The notes: generated by a model not told the origin, from the letters alone. A DNA stretch of 64,000 nucleotides from CAVXNB01 sp963763085 (GCA_963763085.1 CAVXNB010000001.1:248001-312000); one strand, 5' to 3'. Shown: positions 37,725 to 46,795, numbered from the stretch's first letter. Translations and numbers: made by a program.

Positions 37725-37759
37725 GGTGAGGGGGAGGGGCGCCGCTCCGGCGGGCCGGC

Positions 37760-38812
37760 TCACGTCACGGTGACCTTGGTCAATCCCGCCGGCGAGTCGG
37801 GATTCCGGCCGAGCTGCATCGCGAGCCGGAACGCGACCTGCTGGCCGCGAACGACCGCCAGGATCGGCGCCAGGGTCTCCGGCGCCCGATCGGACCAGGG
37901 CAGGTCGGTGCCGGGGACCGGCCCGGCGAGGCGCGTCGTGGCGCCCCGCGACTCGAGATCGGCCGCGAGCTCGAGGACGTCGGCGCCGGCCGGTCCGGGA
38001 TGGGCGAACGCCAGGACGGGCGTGCCCGTGGACGCGACCGCGATCGGGCCATGGCGGAGGTCGGCGGAGGAGAAGGCGGAGGTGAAGAGGGAGGTCGTTT
38101 CTTCGATCTTGAGCGCGCACTCGGCGGCTGCGCCGTAGAGCAGGCCGCGGGCAACGGTCGCGAAGCGCGTGGCCTCCGCCAGCCACGCCGCTATGTGCGC
38201 AGGCGGCCCGCCATCGCCGAGTGCGTCGGCAACCAGCTCAGGCAGAGCCTCGGCTGCGTCGTCCAGCCCGACGTCGCCGAGCGCCTGGGCGATCATCGAG
38301 AACACCGCCATCTGGCCCGTCACCGTCTTCGTCGCCGGTACCGAGCGCTCCTCGCCGACGTCGAGCGGTATCAGCAGGTCGGCGACCTGGGCGAGGGGGC
38401 TGGCCTCGTCGTTGGTGACCGCGATCGTGCGTCCCCCCGTCGCCTTGGCCCGGGCCAGCACCTCGGCTATCTCGGGCGTGCGACCGGACTGGCTCACGGC
38501 GACGACCAGGTAGCCCGCGAAGTCCACATCGGCCCGGTACAGCGTGTGGATGCTGGGTGACGCGGAGGCGACCGGCCGGCGGGTTGCGATCTCGAGCAGG
38601 TACCGACCGACGGTGGCGGCGTGATCCGACGAGCCGCGGGCGACGAGGACCGTGCCCGCCAGAGGTTCGGGCACGAGGACGCGGACGGCGGCGGCGATCT
38701 CGGACCGGCGGGCGAAGAGGGCGGCGAGACGATCGGGTTGTTCCGCCATCTCGGCCGCCATGAGGGCGCCCGGTGCGGAAGTGGCCGGGCCGTCGGCAGG
38801 AGCGACTCCCAC
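37760..38812 (-). CDS. SIS-domain aminosugar isomerase/deaminase (GlmS C-domain-like, NagB-II type)
   Basis: The 350-residue protein consists of two SIS domains like the isomerase half of GlmS but has no glutaminase domain. Diagnostic blocks are VARGSSDHAATVGRYLLE, VAVSQSGRTPEIAEVL, PATKTVTGQMAVF and ECALKIEETTSLFTSAFSSADLRHGP. Such stand-alone proteins act as glucosamine-6-phosphate deaminases (NagB-II) or related aminosugar isomerases, feeding GlcN-6-P into glycolysis. The start is GTG 38812. It is divergent from the PIG-L deacetylase (about 140 bp between starts) and upstream of the GlcNAc kinase gene. Confidence 0.85.
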   Translation of the reverse strand: MGVAPADGPATSAPGALMAAEMAEQPDRLAALFARRSEIAAAVRVLVPEPLAGTVLVARGSSDHAATVGRYLLEIATRRPVASASPSIHTLYRADVDFAGYLVVAVSQSGRTPEIAEVLARAKATGGRTIAVTNDEASPLAQVADLLIPLDVGEERSVPATKTVTGQMAVFSMIAQALGDVGLDDAAEALPELVADALGDGGPPAHIAAWLAEATRFATVARGLLYGAAAECALKIEETTSLFTSAFSSADLRHGPIAVASTGTPVLAFAHPGPAGADVLELAADLESRGATTRLAGPVPGTDLPWSDRAPETLAPILAVVRGQQVAFRLAMQLGRNPDSPAGLTKVTVT

Positions 38813-38953
38813 GCGGCCAGCCTAATGGCCGCCGACGTGGCCGAACGATCCCAGTTCCGGCCCCGGTTCCGGCTCGCCGGCACCCGGTCCGCGGCCCCGT
38901 GACGCTACGGTCCACTAAGCACGCGAGTCATTCGCAGGCGACGGGAGGAACGA

Positions 38954-39676
38954 ATGCTGGACGTCAAGGTGCGCGACCCCTCGAGGATCCTCGTCGTGAC
39001 GGCGCACCCCGATGACGTCGACTTTGGCGCTGCAGGCTCGGTGGCGACGTGGACAGAAGCGGGCATCGACGTCACTTACTGCATCGTGACCGACGGTGCC
39101 GCCGGAAGCGCCGATCCGGCGATCGACCTCGCGGCGCTGCCCGAGATCCGCCAGGCCGAGCAGCGGAAGGCCGCCGCCGAGGTCGGCGTGGCCGACCTGC
39201 ACTTCTTGGGTTACCCCGACGGAGCCCTCGAGCTCTCAATGGAGCTCCGGCGCGACCTCTCCCGAGTGATCCGGATAGTCCGCCCCGAACGCGTCGTCGC
39301 ACAGTCACCCGAGCGGAACTGGGACCGCATCCGGGCAAGCCACCCCGACCACCTCGTCGCGGGTGAGGCGACCCTGCAAGCGGTCTACCCAGACTCGCGG
39401 AACCCCTATGCCCATCCGGAGCTGCTCGCCGAGGGCCTCGAGCCGCACGTCGTGGATGAGGTCTGGCTCATGGCTTCGCCGCGGACGGGAGTCGGCGTCG
39501 ACATCACCTCGACCATCGAGCGCAAGATAGCGGCCCTGCTCAGCCACCGAAGCCAGATCGCCGATCCCGAGAAGCTCGCCGATGTCGTCCGCTCCTGGAC
39601 GTCTGCGACCGCCACGAGCCTCGGCCTGCCCGAGGGTCACTTCGCCGAGAGCTTCCAGGTCGTCGACACGCGGTAG
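38954..39676 (+). CDS. PIG-L/LmbE-family N-deacetylase
   Basis: The 240-residue zinc deacetylase has AHPDD at 18-22 (zinc ligands His18, Asp21), VADLHFLGYPDG, and SHPDH at 129-133 with the third ligand. The family removes N-acetyl groups from GlcNAc-containing substrates, as in mycothiol or GPI synthesis. Given the neighbouring aminosugar genes, deacetylation of GlcNAc or chitobiose derivatives is likely; a mycothiol role (MshB) is possible but the length is shorter than usual for MshB. ATG 38954 has a GGGAGGAA site just upstream. Confidence 0.88.
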   Translation: MLDVKVRDPSRILVVTAHPDDVDFGAAGSVATWTEAGIDVTYCIVTDGAAGSADPAIDLAALPEIRQAEQRKAAAEVGVADLHFLGYPDGALELSMELRRDLSRVIRIVRPERVVAQSPERNWDRIRASHPDHLVAGEATLQAVYPDSRNPYAHPELLAEGLEPHVVDEVWLMASPRTGVGVDITSTIERKIAALLSHRSQIADPEKLADVVRSWTSATATSLGLPEGHFAESFQVVDTR

Positions 39677-39778
39677 GAGTTGGGTTCCGGGCCCCGACGC
39701 CGGCGCTGGTTTCAACCTGCGGAAGTCGGGGAATGGTTTCTCCACGAGAGAGCGGGCGAGTGCAAGTGCCCGAGACTT

Positions 39779-39785
39779 AAGGAGA
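39779..39785 (+). promoter_or_regulatory. ribosome-binding site deciding the WhiB start
   Basis: AAGGAGA is followed at optimal spacing by GTG 39792. The internal ATG at 39861, which would give a shorter protein still containing all four cysteines, has no comparable site. This supports the longer N-terminus. Confidence 0.55.
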
Positions 39786-39791
39786 TTCCCT

Positions 39792-40310
39792 GTGGCGGGC
39801 GCGGGTGAGCAGGCACGCAATCAGAACACCTCCATCCCAGGTCTCGTCATCGATGCGATCATGCGCTCGGTCGAGCCCCTGCCGGATCTGAACGACCTCG
39901 TTCGCCGGCCCAGCTGGCAGCGTTACGCCGCCTGCCGGGGGCAAGGGATCGAGGAGTTCTTCCCGGAGGAGGGCTCGGGTGCGACGCGGGCGGCGGCCAT
40001 CTGCGCCCCCTGCCCGGTCGCGGAGGAATGTCTGGCATACGCGCTCGACAATCCGGCCTTGAAGGGCGTCTGGGCTGGAACCTCCGAGCGGAGAAGACGA
40101 AGGATGAGGATGGCCACTGGGCAGATCGTGTCGGGTCCGCCGCGCCTGGTCAGCCCGCAGGTTCGAGGACTGCCACAAGCTCGACGTGCTCGGTCATCGG
40201 GAACAGGTCGAATCCCTGTAGGGAGTTCAGGGCCCAGCTCGCGTCCAGCAGGACCCGGAGGTCGCGGGCGAACGAAGCGGCGTCACAGGATACGTACACC
40301 ATCCTCCTAG
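39792..40310 (+). CDS. WhiB-family [4Fe-4S] transcriptional regulator; C-terminal end uncertain
   Basis: WhiB proteins are actinobacterial iron-sulfur regulators that bind the housekeeping sigma factor. From GTG 39792, which has a perfect AAGGAGA seven bases upstream, the protein has Cys48, Cys71, Cys74 and Cys80 (C-x22-C-x2-C-x5-C), then GVWAGTSE (the G-V/I-W turn) and a basic RRRRRMR tail. Downstream of residue about 107 the frame runs 160 bp antisense into the RNA methyltransferase gene, giving an unnatural tail. A single extra base around 40100, as seen in other genes here, would give a stop at 40105-40107, ahead of the convergent gene. Confidence 0.85.
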   Translation: MAGAGEQARNQNTSIPGLVIDAIMRSVEPLPDLNDLVRRPSWQRYAACRGQGIEEFFPEEGSGATRAAAICAPCPVAEECLAYALDNPALKGVWAGTSERRRRRMRMATGQIVSGPPRLVSPQVRGLPQARRARSSGTGRIPVGSSGPSSRPAGPGGRGRTKRRHRIRTPSS

Positions 40311-41446
40311 GACCTGGATCTAGCTCGGCGAGCAGCGGCGATGACAGCCCGGCCGGCGCCCTCGCGGGAGGGGTCGAGGATCACGAGATCCGCCGCGCCG
40401 AGCCACCGGCCGACGACGGCCGGCGTGACAGCAGCCTTGCGGACCTCGACCTGGGGGAGATCGTCTGTGTTCCTGGCGGCGTCCGCGCACGCCCAACGGT
40501 CGCGCTCGACGGCGAGCACGGCTCCGCTCGGACCGACGACCTCTCCGACTAGCGCGGCGAAGAGGCCGGCGCCAGAGTAGAGATCCGCCACGCGATCGCC
40601 GGGACGAGCCTTCAGCCCGCCCAGTACCGCTCGCGCGAGGGTGTCGGTGGCGCCGGGATGAACCTGCCAGAAAACACCGGCGCTGACTTCGAAGCGCCGT
40701 CCCAGCACCTCGAATCGGAGCCGCTCCGGCTCACGGACGACTCTCCCGTTGAAGACGAGGCCGGCCTCGACCATCGGAAGCTGCCCGGGTCGCCGGCCGC
40801 GGGCGGTCAGCGAGACCACTCGGCCGCCGTTCGCGTCCGACGTCGTTGCGTCCGACGTCGTTGCGTCCGACGTCGTTGCGTCCGAGGCGAAGACCTCGAG
40901 CTCGGAGACCTCGGGCCACTCGAGCCGCTCGACGCCGAGAGCCTCGATGCTGTCCGAGGCGATGAGGCACCGGTCGAGCAGGTGAAGCTCGTGGGAGCGG
41001 TGCTTGTGGAGCCCGACGAGTCCGGCGTCGTCGACCGCAAAACGGACCCGGTTCCGCCACCCCAGCCCATCGGGTGCACCCGGGACCTCTTCGACGGCGA
41101 CGGTGAGCTCCACGCCTGCGACGCGCCGGAGCTGTTCAGCGACGAGAGCGGCCTTCAGCGTTCGTTGTGCAGGGAGCGCGATGTGTTGCCAATCGCAGCC
41201 TCCGCATCGTCCCGGTCCTGCGTGCGGGCAGGGGGGCTGCACGCGCTCGGGCGAAGGGTCGATGATCTCGATCGCGTCAGCACGAAGATAGGACTTGGTC
41301 TCTTCGGTGAGGGTGGCGAGCACCCGCTCGCCCGGCAACGCGTGGCGCACGAAGACGACCCGACCGTCGGCGGCCCTCGCCACGCAGCCCCCGCCGGCCG
41401 CGATCGGGCCGGTCTCGAGCTCCATCACCGTGAGAAATCTACCCAT
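40150..41446 (-). CDS. class I SAM-dependent RNA m5U methyltransferase, TrmA/RlmD type (one frameshift)
   Basis: The protein starts with a TRAM-like beta domain (1-63), followed by an iron-sulfur cysteine cluster C73-x7-C81-x2-C84, and a methyltransferase domain with DLYSGAGLFA (SAM motif) and ILDPSREG. The frame breaks near 40342. One base on it resumes with LLAELDPGPRRMVYVSCD, whose Cys in VSCD is the catalytic nucleophile, and FDLFPMTEHVELVAVL, the family end, with a stop at 40150. Enzymes of this class make 5-methyluridine in tRNA or 23S rRNA. An in-frame 15-bp repeat encodes SDATT units in the middle domain. ATG 41446 is preferred over a start 6 codons upstream. Confidence 0.85.
40833..40885. 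repeat. 15-bp tandem repeat inside the RNA methyltransferase gene
   Basis: GCGTCCGACGTCGTT occurs three times head to tail (40833-40877), followed by a partial fourth copy. The period is a multiple of three, so copy-number change keeps the frame and adds or removes Thr-Ser-Asp-Ala-Thr units. It encodes a surface loop between the central and SAM domains. Confidence 0.85.
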
Positions 41447-41542
41447 GTGTACCGCCGACTCCACTGATGCGGGAGTAATCTGCCTGGTTTCCGGAGGTCA
41501 GTCGCCTGACGACTGCCGCCCGTGCGCACGAGGAAGGGGGCG

Positions 41543-42862
41543 ATGAGAACTGACCGCCAGGCGGGCCGCGCCCTGAGCCGGCGCGAGTTTCTGCGCCTCG
41601 CCGGGATTGCCGGCATCGCAACGCCGCTGGCCTCGGCGGTATTCGCGTCCTGCTCGAACGGTGGCGCCGGGACGACGACGGCGACCGGTGCGGCGAGCTC
41701 GTTCGGCAGTGGCGGGATCCAGGTTGCCGGCGTGCCTTACCCGCTGGCGCGGCCGCACGCGCCGGTGACCTGGAACTTGCACGCCGACAACCCGGCGATC
41801 CGTTCCGGGCTCGCGCCCGAGTCGCGAATGCTGAAGGTGATCGGCTACCCCGATTCCGTCTACCAGTTGGTCCTGGACGAGTTTCAAACGAGGTATTCGA
41901 CGAAGGTCGAGTGGTACGACGTCTCCACGCCTGAGGAGATGCTCGCCAGGGTCCAGCCCGATCCGTCGGCCTTCGACCTGATCTGCGCCGCCGCGCTCGA
42001 CCAGGTCGGCGCGCTCGTCGCCGGCCGGCTCATCCAACCGGTCAACCACAGCTACCTCTCGAACTTCGGGAATATCTGGTCGAGCTACCAGGACCCCTTC
42101 TACGACAGACGGGATCGCTACACCATTCCCTACACCGTCTATACGACAGGCATCGTATGGAGGAACGACCTCGTATCGGTAGACATCTCGTCGGTGCTGA
42201 ACCCCTATGAGATCTTCTGGGACACCGCCTACAAGGGCAAAGTTCGCGTGCTCAGCGGCTCACGCGACCTCGTGTCGCTAGGGCTTCTTCGCGACGGCGA
42301 GAGCGATGTCAACACCGGCTCCAAGACCGCGCTCGACAGCGCCGGGGCCAAGCTGCTCGAAGGTGCCAGAAGCATGAATTGGAAGTTCGACGACCTCGAT
42401 TACGAGCAGCTCACGGTGGCGGGCGAGTGGCTCATCCATCAGACCTGGTCGGGCCAGGTCGCCTCCTACGTCTCGTATCTCCCCGCCGGCCTCCCGATCA
42501 CGAAGTTCAGCTACCTCTGGCCTCCGCGAGGTGCCGCCAAGAGCCCGGGCCTGCTGCAGAACGACGTCTTCGCGATCACCAAAGGCGCTTCGAGCCCGGT
42601 GCTGGCGCACAAGCTCGTCGACCTGCTGCTCGATCCGGCCTACTCGTTGCTGAACTACGGGTACGCGGGTTATCAGCCGCCGCTGAACTCCATCGACGCG
42701 GACAGCATCCTGGCGAAGGGGCTGATCCCGCCGAACCTCGAGAGCATCATAATCACCGAGGAGATGGTCGCCCTCGGCGTAGCCGAACTGGAGTTGTCAC
42801 CCTCAACGGCCCTCCAATACGAGCGTCTGTACCGGAAAATCGTCGCCGGAGCCGGCGCCTGA
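41543..42862 (+). CDS. Tat-exported substrate-binding lipoprotein, PotD-like (orphan)
   Basis: The 439-residue protein has a twin-arginine signal (SRREFLRLAG at 12-21), a lipobox ending at Cys37 and then a family 1/6-type periplasmic binding fold with RYSTKVEWYDVSTPEEMLARV, FDLICAAALDQVGAL and IPYTVYTTGIVWRNDLV, as in spermidine/putrescine or related polyamine binding proteins. No permease or ATPase gene of a matching transporter is next to it, so it works with a remote system or in sensing. The next gene, after 87 bp, encodes a Rieske oxygenase. ATG 41543 is preceded by AGGAAGGGGG. Confidence 0.8.
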   Translation: MRTDRQAGRALSRREFLRLAGIAGIATPLASAVFASCSNGGAGTTTATGAASSFGSGGIQVAGVPYPLARPHAPVTWNLHADNPAIRSGLAPESRMLKVIGYPDSVYQLVLDEFQTRYSTKVEWYDVSTPEEMLARVQPDPSAFDLICAAALDQVGALVAGRLIQPVNHSYLSNFGNIWSSYQDPFYDRRDRYTIPYTVYTTGIVWRNDLVSVDISSVLNPYEIFWDTAYKGKVRVLSGSRDLVSLGLLRDGESDVNTGSKTALDSAGAKLLEGARSMNWKFDDLDYEQLTVAGEWLIHQTWSGQVASYVSYLPAGLPITKFSYLWPPRGAAKSPGLLQNDVFAITKGASSPVLAHKLVDLLLDPAYSLLNYGYAGYQPPLNSIDADSILAKGLIPPNLESIIITEEMVALGVAELELSPSTALQYERLYRKIVAGAGA

Positions 42863-42898
42863 TCCGCTGCCGGCGGCCGGTCGGGTAACTCCGCACTT

Positions 42899-42934
42899 TC
42901 CTGACTGACTGTTCAGGTAGTATCCTGACCAGGA
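42899..42934 (+). promoter_or_regulatory. operator-like repeats with -10 element ahead of the Rieske oxygenase
   Basis: TCCTGAC occurs twice (42899-42905 and 42923-42929), 24 bp apart (about two turns). CCTGA-n8-TCAGG (42900-42917) and TCCTG-AC-CAGGA (42923-42934) are inverted repeats. Between them TAGTAT (42918-42923) looks like a -10 element. A dimeric repressor bound here would block transcription of the oxygenase. Confidence 0.5.
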
Positions 42935-42949
42935 ACCGAACGGAAAATC

Positions 42950-44050
42950 ATGACCACCACAGACATCCGCAAGAACGTTTCAACCGAATCCCTTCCTTGG
43001 TCCTGGTACAGCGATCCGGCCGTGGCAGCGGTCGAGCAGCGCCAGCTTTTCGCCTCGTCGTGGCAGTACTTCGCCAGCAGCGAGCAGCTCACCGAGCCCG
43101 GTGACTTCGTCGCGGGGGAGCACGGGAAGGTGCCCGTCGTGCTCGTTCGCGACGCCGACGATCAGCTGCGAGGCTTCGTCAACGTCTGTCGCCACCGGGG
43201 CACGCGCATCTGCCTCGGGGCCGGCAACCAACGGACCTTGCAGTGCCCATATCACGCCTGGACCTACGAGCTCGACGGCCGTCTGCGCTCGGCGCCGCGC
43301 TCGAACCGCGAAGCCGACTTCGACACGGCCGCGCTCGGCCTCCGTCCCGTCCAGGTAGACACGTGGGGTCCGATGGTCTTCGTCAACACCGACCTGGAGG
43401 CGCCGCCGTTGGCCGAGGCGCTCGGGACGTTGCCGGAGCTGGTGGCGGAGGTAGGAGTCGATGTGGAACGGCTGCGCTTCTATCGGCGAATGCCGCACGA
43501 CACCGCCGCCAACTGGAAGATCATCATCGAGAACTATCTGGAGTGCTACCACTGCCAGATCAATCACCCGGGATTCTCCTCGGTCATGGACGTCGGACCC
43601 GACCGTTACGAGCTCTCGCAGACGCTCCCTGTACTGAGCCACAGAACGCCGCTCAAGGAGCGCAGACGGTCGACGCCATACGACATCGACGGGGAGATCA
43701 CCGTCGGTTCGTACTACGTCGTCCTGCCCAGCATGACCGTGGATATCAATCCCGGCCGCCTCAATCTCGCCATCAGCAGCTCCTACCCGGACGGACCGCT
43801 GCGGACCTTCGGCATCACCGATGCCTACTTCGCCGAAGGGGTGGACCCGGCTTGGGCCGAGGACCTCATCGCGTTCGACACCCAGGTGGGGATGGAGGAC
43901 CAGGCCCTCGTCGAGGCGGCTCAGGTGGGTCTATGCAACGGGATCGTCGATCGCGGACGGCTGCTGGCCGAGAGTGAACGGCTCTTGTTGGCGTTCGAGC
44001 GATTCGTCTTCGAGCGTTGCGAGCCGTTTCTTGCTGCCGGCGCGTCCTGA
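42950..44050 (+). CDS. Rieske non-haem iron oxygenase, alpha subunit
   Basis: This 366-residue protein has the Rieske [2Fe-2S] ligands C80-x-H82 and C99-x2-H102 (VCRHRG, CPYHAW), and a mononuclear iron site with NYLECYHCQINHP (Glu198, His201, His206) plus a later Asp. Glu at the bridging position is seen in carnitine/betaine-type Rieske enzymes, which demethylate or cleave quaternary amines, whereas naphthalene-type enzymes have Asp. No reductase or ferredoxin gene is next to it, but a ferredoxin occurs at 3261-3500. It follows the PotD-like binding protein, so a quaternary amine or polyamine substrate is possible (inference). Confidence 0.85.
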   Translation: MTTTDIRKNVSTESLPWSWYSDPAVAAVEQRQLFASSWQYFASSEQLTEPGDFVAGEHGKVPVVLVRDADDQLRGFVNVCRHRGTRICLGAGNQRTLQCPYHAWTYELDGRLRSAPRSNREADFDTAALGLRPVQVDTWGPMVFVNTDLEAPPLAEALGTLPELVAEVGVDVERLRFYRRMPHDTAANWKIIIENYLECYHCQINHPGFSSVMDVGPDRYELSQTLPVLSHRTPLKERRRSTPYDIDGEITVGSYYVVLPSMTVDINPGRLNLAISSSYPDGPLRTFGITDAYFAEGVDPAWAEDLIAFDTQVGMEDQALVEAAQVGLCNGIVDRGRLLAESERLLLAFERFVFERCEPFLAAGAS

Positions 44051-44116
44051 GGCTGCCGCGACAACTCGTTCGTAGTAGGGGAGCGCGGCGTGCCGGCGCC
44101 CCGGTTCGTGTGATGG

Positions 44117-45685
44117 TCAGGCCGGATTGATCTGCAGGCTTCGAATTCCGGAGTAGTCGGCGTAGAACCAGCCCCTGACCGCGGTCGCCTCGGCGCGAAA
44201 ATCCTCGGTTCCGGCGGCGCTCGTACGGATCGGCAGCGAGAACGTCCCTGAGGCCGATGCCACGCTCGTCGCCACGACCCTCCATCCGTGGCTCGTCTCC
44301 TCTTGCAACACGATCGACTGGCCCGGGTCCGGCGGCGTGGCCGTCCCGGTGGCGGTGGTCGAGCTGCCGGCCGTGAGCTTGACGGTGCCAAGCACGAGGT
44401 TGACCTGCTGATGCACCCGGACCGGCTGCACCCGCGGCAGGATACGGTTCACGTCTGCACCGCCGGCCCCCTCGAAGACGACGCCGGCGCCGAACGAGTT
44501 CAGCGCGACAGAGATGTTGGAGGTCACCTTCGGAGTTGGGCTCGGATAGCGGAAGGTGGTCCAGGACTTGCCGGCGGTGCGGGAGGTTTCTTGGACGAGA
44601 ACGTTGGCAAAAGTCGGGAAGTAGACCGATAGGAGGCCGTCACCGTCTTCGAAAAGCTGCATGTCGCCGTAGGCGGAGGCCCCTGACGGCACCGAGCGTG
44701 GTGCCGAGAAGTGCCCTGAGCTCGTGTACTTGTACAGCGAGAGCTTCCCGCTGAAGCCACCGGTCGTCGATCGCAGCAGCAGATAAGTGCCCGATATCCC
44801 CGTGGCGAGGCACGAGGTGGGGTAGTCCGCCCCCGGCGTGGTGATCTTCTTGTCGAACCGGGAGTGGCCGACCACCTTGAAGCCGTCGCCGGGGTCGACC
44901 TCGACGGCGAAGGCGTTCACGCCGTCATCCCAGGCGATGAGCAGGTCGCCGTTGGGGAGCGCCACGACGTCGCCCCCGTAGAAGTAGAACTCGTGTGCCG
45001 CCCCCGTGCCTGCGAGCGGGATCGTGATCGGTTCGGAGATGTCCGGGAAGACCCCATCGGAGGGCGCCTCCTGTATCTTCAAGCCGTTGTCCGCCGACGC
45101 GGCGCCGCTCACCCAGAGGATCTGACCGTCGTAGCCGATCGCGTTCCCTTGGCTGTCAAGCGAGCCGACTCGGTGGCCGCCGGTCTTGATCGCGCCGGAG
45201 GGGCTGAGGACGTACTCGAGCGTGTCGGCACGGGCACCGTCCGTGTCGGTGTCGCGGTTGTTCGAGTCGTTTTGGGTCGTCACAAGGACGTCGACTGTTC
45301 CGTTCGGCCCGCTCAGCAGCGAGTCGGGCTGGTCTCCCACGCTCGTCTGGTTGTCGAGCGGAGGCAGCAAGGTCCTGTGCGAGCAGGCAGTGGCGCCCCG
45401 CGGCAGAACGCACACGTAGGCGGAGGCAAAGCCACTCGGCGTCGACGCGGTGTAGGCGAGGTAGGCCGTGCCGTTGGCGGCGACGAGAGCCGTGACCGGG
45501 GAAGCCGCGGCCCTTCCGACGGCGAAGTCGGATATCGCTGAGGGCACCCGCGGTCGAGGTCCCAGCTTGACTCCATCGCCTCGGGCGGTCCGGGGCGGCG
45601 CAGCACCTGCGGTCGATGTCGCCGCCGGCACCAGGACGAACAACAGGCACGCAGAGGCGTAGGCGACAGATCTTGTCCTGCGCAT
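44117..45685 (-). CDS. secreted protein of unknown function, probable beta-propeller
   Basis: The 522-residue protein has a Sec signal peptide (basic start, hydrophobic ACLLFVLVPAATSTAG, cleavage near AGAAP). The mature part has short repeated blocks with aromatic-hydrophobic strands and Gly/Asp turns, e.g. VTALVAANGTAYLAYTAST, NAIGYDGQILWVSGAAS and VALPNGDLLIAWDD, consistent with a propeller-like extracellular fold. No catalytic residues or known domain were recognised. The C-terminal 100 residues form a separate beta-rich module. The gene is isolated, converging with the Rieske gene, with a 66-bp gap. Confidence 0.6.
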   Translation of the reverse strand: MRRTRSVAYASACLLFVLVPAATSTAGAAPPRTARGDGVKLGPRPRVPSAISDFAVGRAAASPVTALVAANGTAYLAYTASTPSGFASAYVCVLPRGATACSHRTLLPPLDNQTSVGDQPDSLLSGPNGTVDVLVTTQNDSNNRDTDTDGARADTLEYVLSPSGAIKTGGHRVGSLDSQGNAIGYDGQILWVSGAASADNGLKIQEAPSDGVFPDISEPITIPLAGTGAAHEFYFYGGDVVALPNGDLLIAWDDGVNAFAVEVDPGDGFKVVGHSRFDKKITTPGADYPTSCLATGISGTYLLLRSTTGGFSGKLSLYKYTSSGHFSAPRSVPSGASAYGDMQLFEDGDGLLSVYFPTFANVLVQETSRTAGKSWTTFRYPSPTPKVTSNISVALNSFGAGVVFEGAGGADVNRILPRVQPVRVHQQVNLVLGTVKLTAGSSTTATGTATPPDPGQSIVLQEETSHGWRVVATSVASASGTFSLPIRTSAAGTEDFRAEATAVRGWFYADYSGIRSLQINPA

Positions 45686-45887
45686 GGCCAGCCCTTCGTA
45701 GGCATCTCACCGGGGGAGCACCACGGTACCGTTCCGCCGGACCGATGCCAAAGGGCCGGGGCATGGCGAGCCTTCTTCGGGGCGTCGAAATTCAAGGTTC
45801 GATGGGGTGAGCAGCGCCCGGAGGAGGTACCGTTGAGCGAGGCATCGGGTCGCTAGCTCGGATGCCTTGTAGCAGGGGGAAGACGAG

Positions 45888-46130
45888 ATGAAGGCGAGAC
45901 GGCGAGAAGAGCCGCGCAGAATAGGCACGCGCAAATCGAGAATCCGACGGGTCGGTCTCTTGGCGGTGGTTCTTGCGGTTGTGTGGGGTTACGACACCGG
46001 CTCAGCAGTTGCCACGGTGGTCTCGCCCCGCCCAGCCTCATACGAGCAGGTCCTCAATTCGTATTCACCACCTCAGCCGCACGTGTCGGTGATCCCGACG
46101 AAGGTTCAGGTCCACGTAGTCCTGGACTGA
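45888..46130 (+). CDS. small secreted or membrane-anchored protein, unknown function
   Basis: The 80-residue product has a very basic N-terminus (RRREEPRRIGTRKSRIRR), a hydrophobic helix (VGLLAVVLAVVWGYDTGSA, possible signal or anchor) and a short extracytoplasmic tail. ATG 45888 is preceded by AGGGGGAAGACGAG, a strong ribosome-binding site. No family was recognised; the length and the strong start are the main support. Confidence 0.5.
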   Translation: MKARRREEPRRIGTRKSRIRRVGLLAVVLAVVWGYDTGSAVATVVSPRPASYEQVLNSYSPPQPHVSVIPTKVQVHVVLD

Positions 46131-46433
46131 GGCGCTGCGCCTTGCGGCGGATGGCGGAAACGCCGCAGGAGGGCAGCCGGCGGCGTAACCGGAGGCCTTC
46201 GGGCCTGAAAGGTACGCAGTTCTCTCCAGATGACCTGCCCATGGTGAATTCCACCCCAACGCCGATAATGTCCGTTATGTCGCATTATCCGGATTGCATG
46301 GCAATGCGGGTGGCTGGGCCACTTTCCCGCCGCTGGCGCGGCTTCTTCCGGGCCGGCGGCAAGCGGGAGCTACCTTTCCGACGCCGGGCCGAAACGTGGG
46401 CCCGTGCTGGCGCAACAACGAGGAGGTTCTGCG
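46131..46433. other. 303-bp intergenic region before the DksA-type gene
   Basis: No convincing reading frame is seen. CGGGCC-gaaacgt-GGGCCCG near 46385-46405 can form a strong hairpin within the leader of the next gene, and GAGGAGG about 10 bp before ATG 46434 is its ribosome-binding site. No riboswitch family was recognised. Confidence 0.35.
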
Positions 46434-46745
46434 ATGTACACGCCTTCGGGACGCGATCTGCAGCGGCGACTGCAGGTGCGCCAGTCTGAAGTCGAAACGA
46501 GGCTCGCAGAAGCCGAGCAACTCGGTCCGCATAAGGAGGAAGCGCTTCGCCTGCGGCATGAACGGCACTTGCAGGCTCTCCACCACCTGAGGGAGCAGCT
46601 GAGAGCCGCTCTCGGCAAGGTTCACGATGGCACCTACGGAACCTGTGACGCCTGCGGCAAGTCGATTGCCGCCGACGATCTGGCGCACGAGCCCGCCCAT
46701 ACGTTGTGCAGGTCCTGCCGCCGGCATGAAATGGGCTCGGATTAG
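46434..46745 (+). CDS. DksA/TraR-type zinc-finger protein
   Basis: This 103-residue protein has a coiled-coil N-terminal two-thirds (SEVETRLAEAEQL...HLREQLRAALGK) and a C4 zinc finger with C71-x2-C74-x17-C92-x2-C95 (TCDACGK and LCRSCRR). The DksA/TraR family binds the RNA polymerase secondary channel to tune initiation in the stringent response. Acidic residues at the coiled-coil tip, important in DksA, are not evident, so the effect may differ. ATG 46434 follows GAGGAGG. Confidence 0.85.
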   Translation: MYTPSGRDLQRRLQVRQSEVETRLAEAEQLGPHKEEALRLRHERHLQALHHLREQLRAALGKVHDGTYGTCDACGKSIAADDLAHEPAHTLCRSCRRHEMGSD

Positions 46746-46795
46746 ATCGATCCTCACGGTGAACGCACATTCAGGGGGTGAGGCCGCTGGTGACC

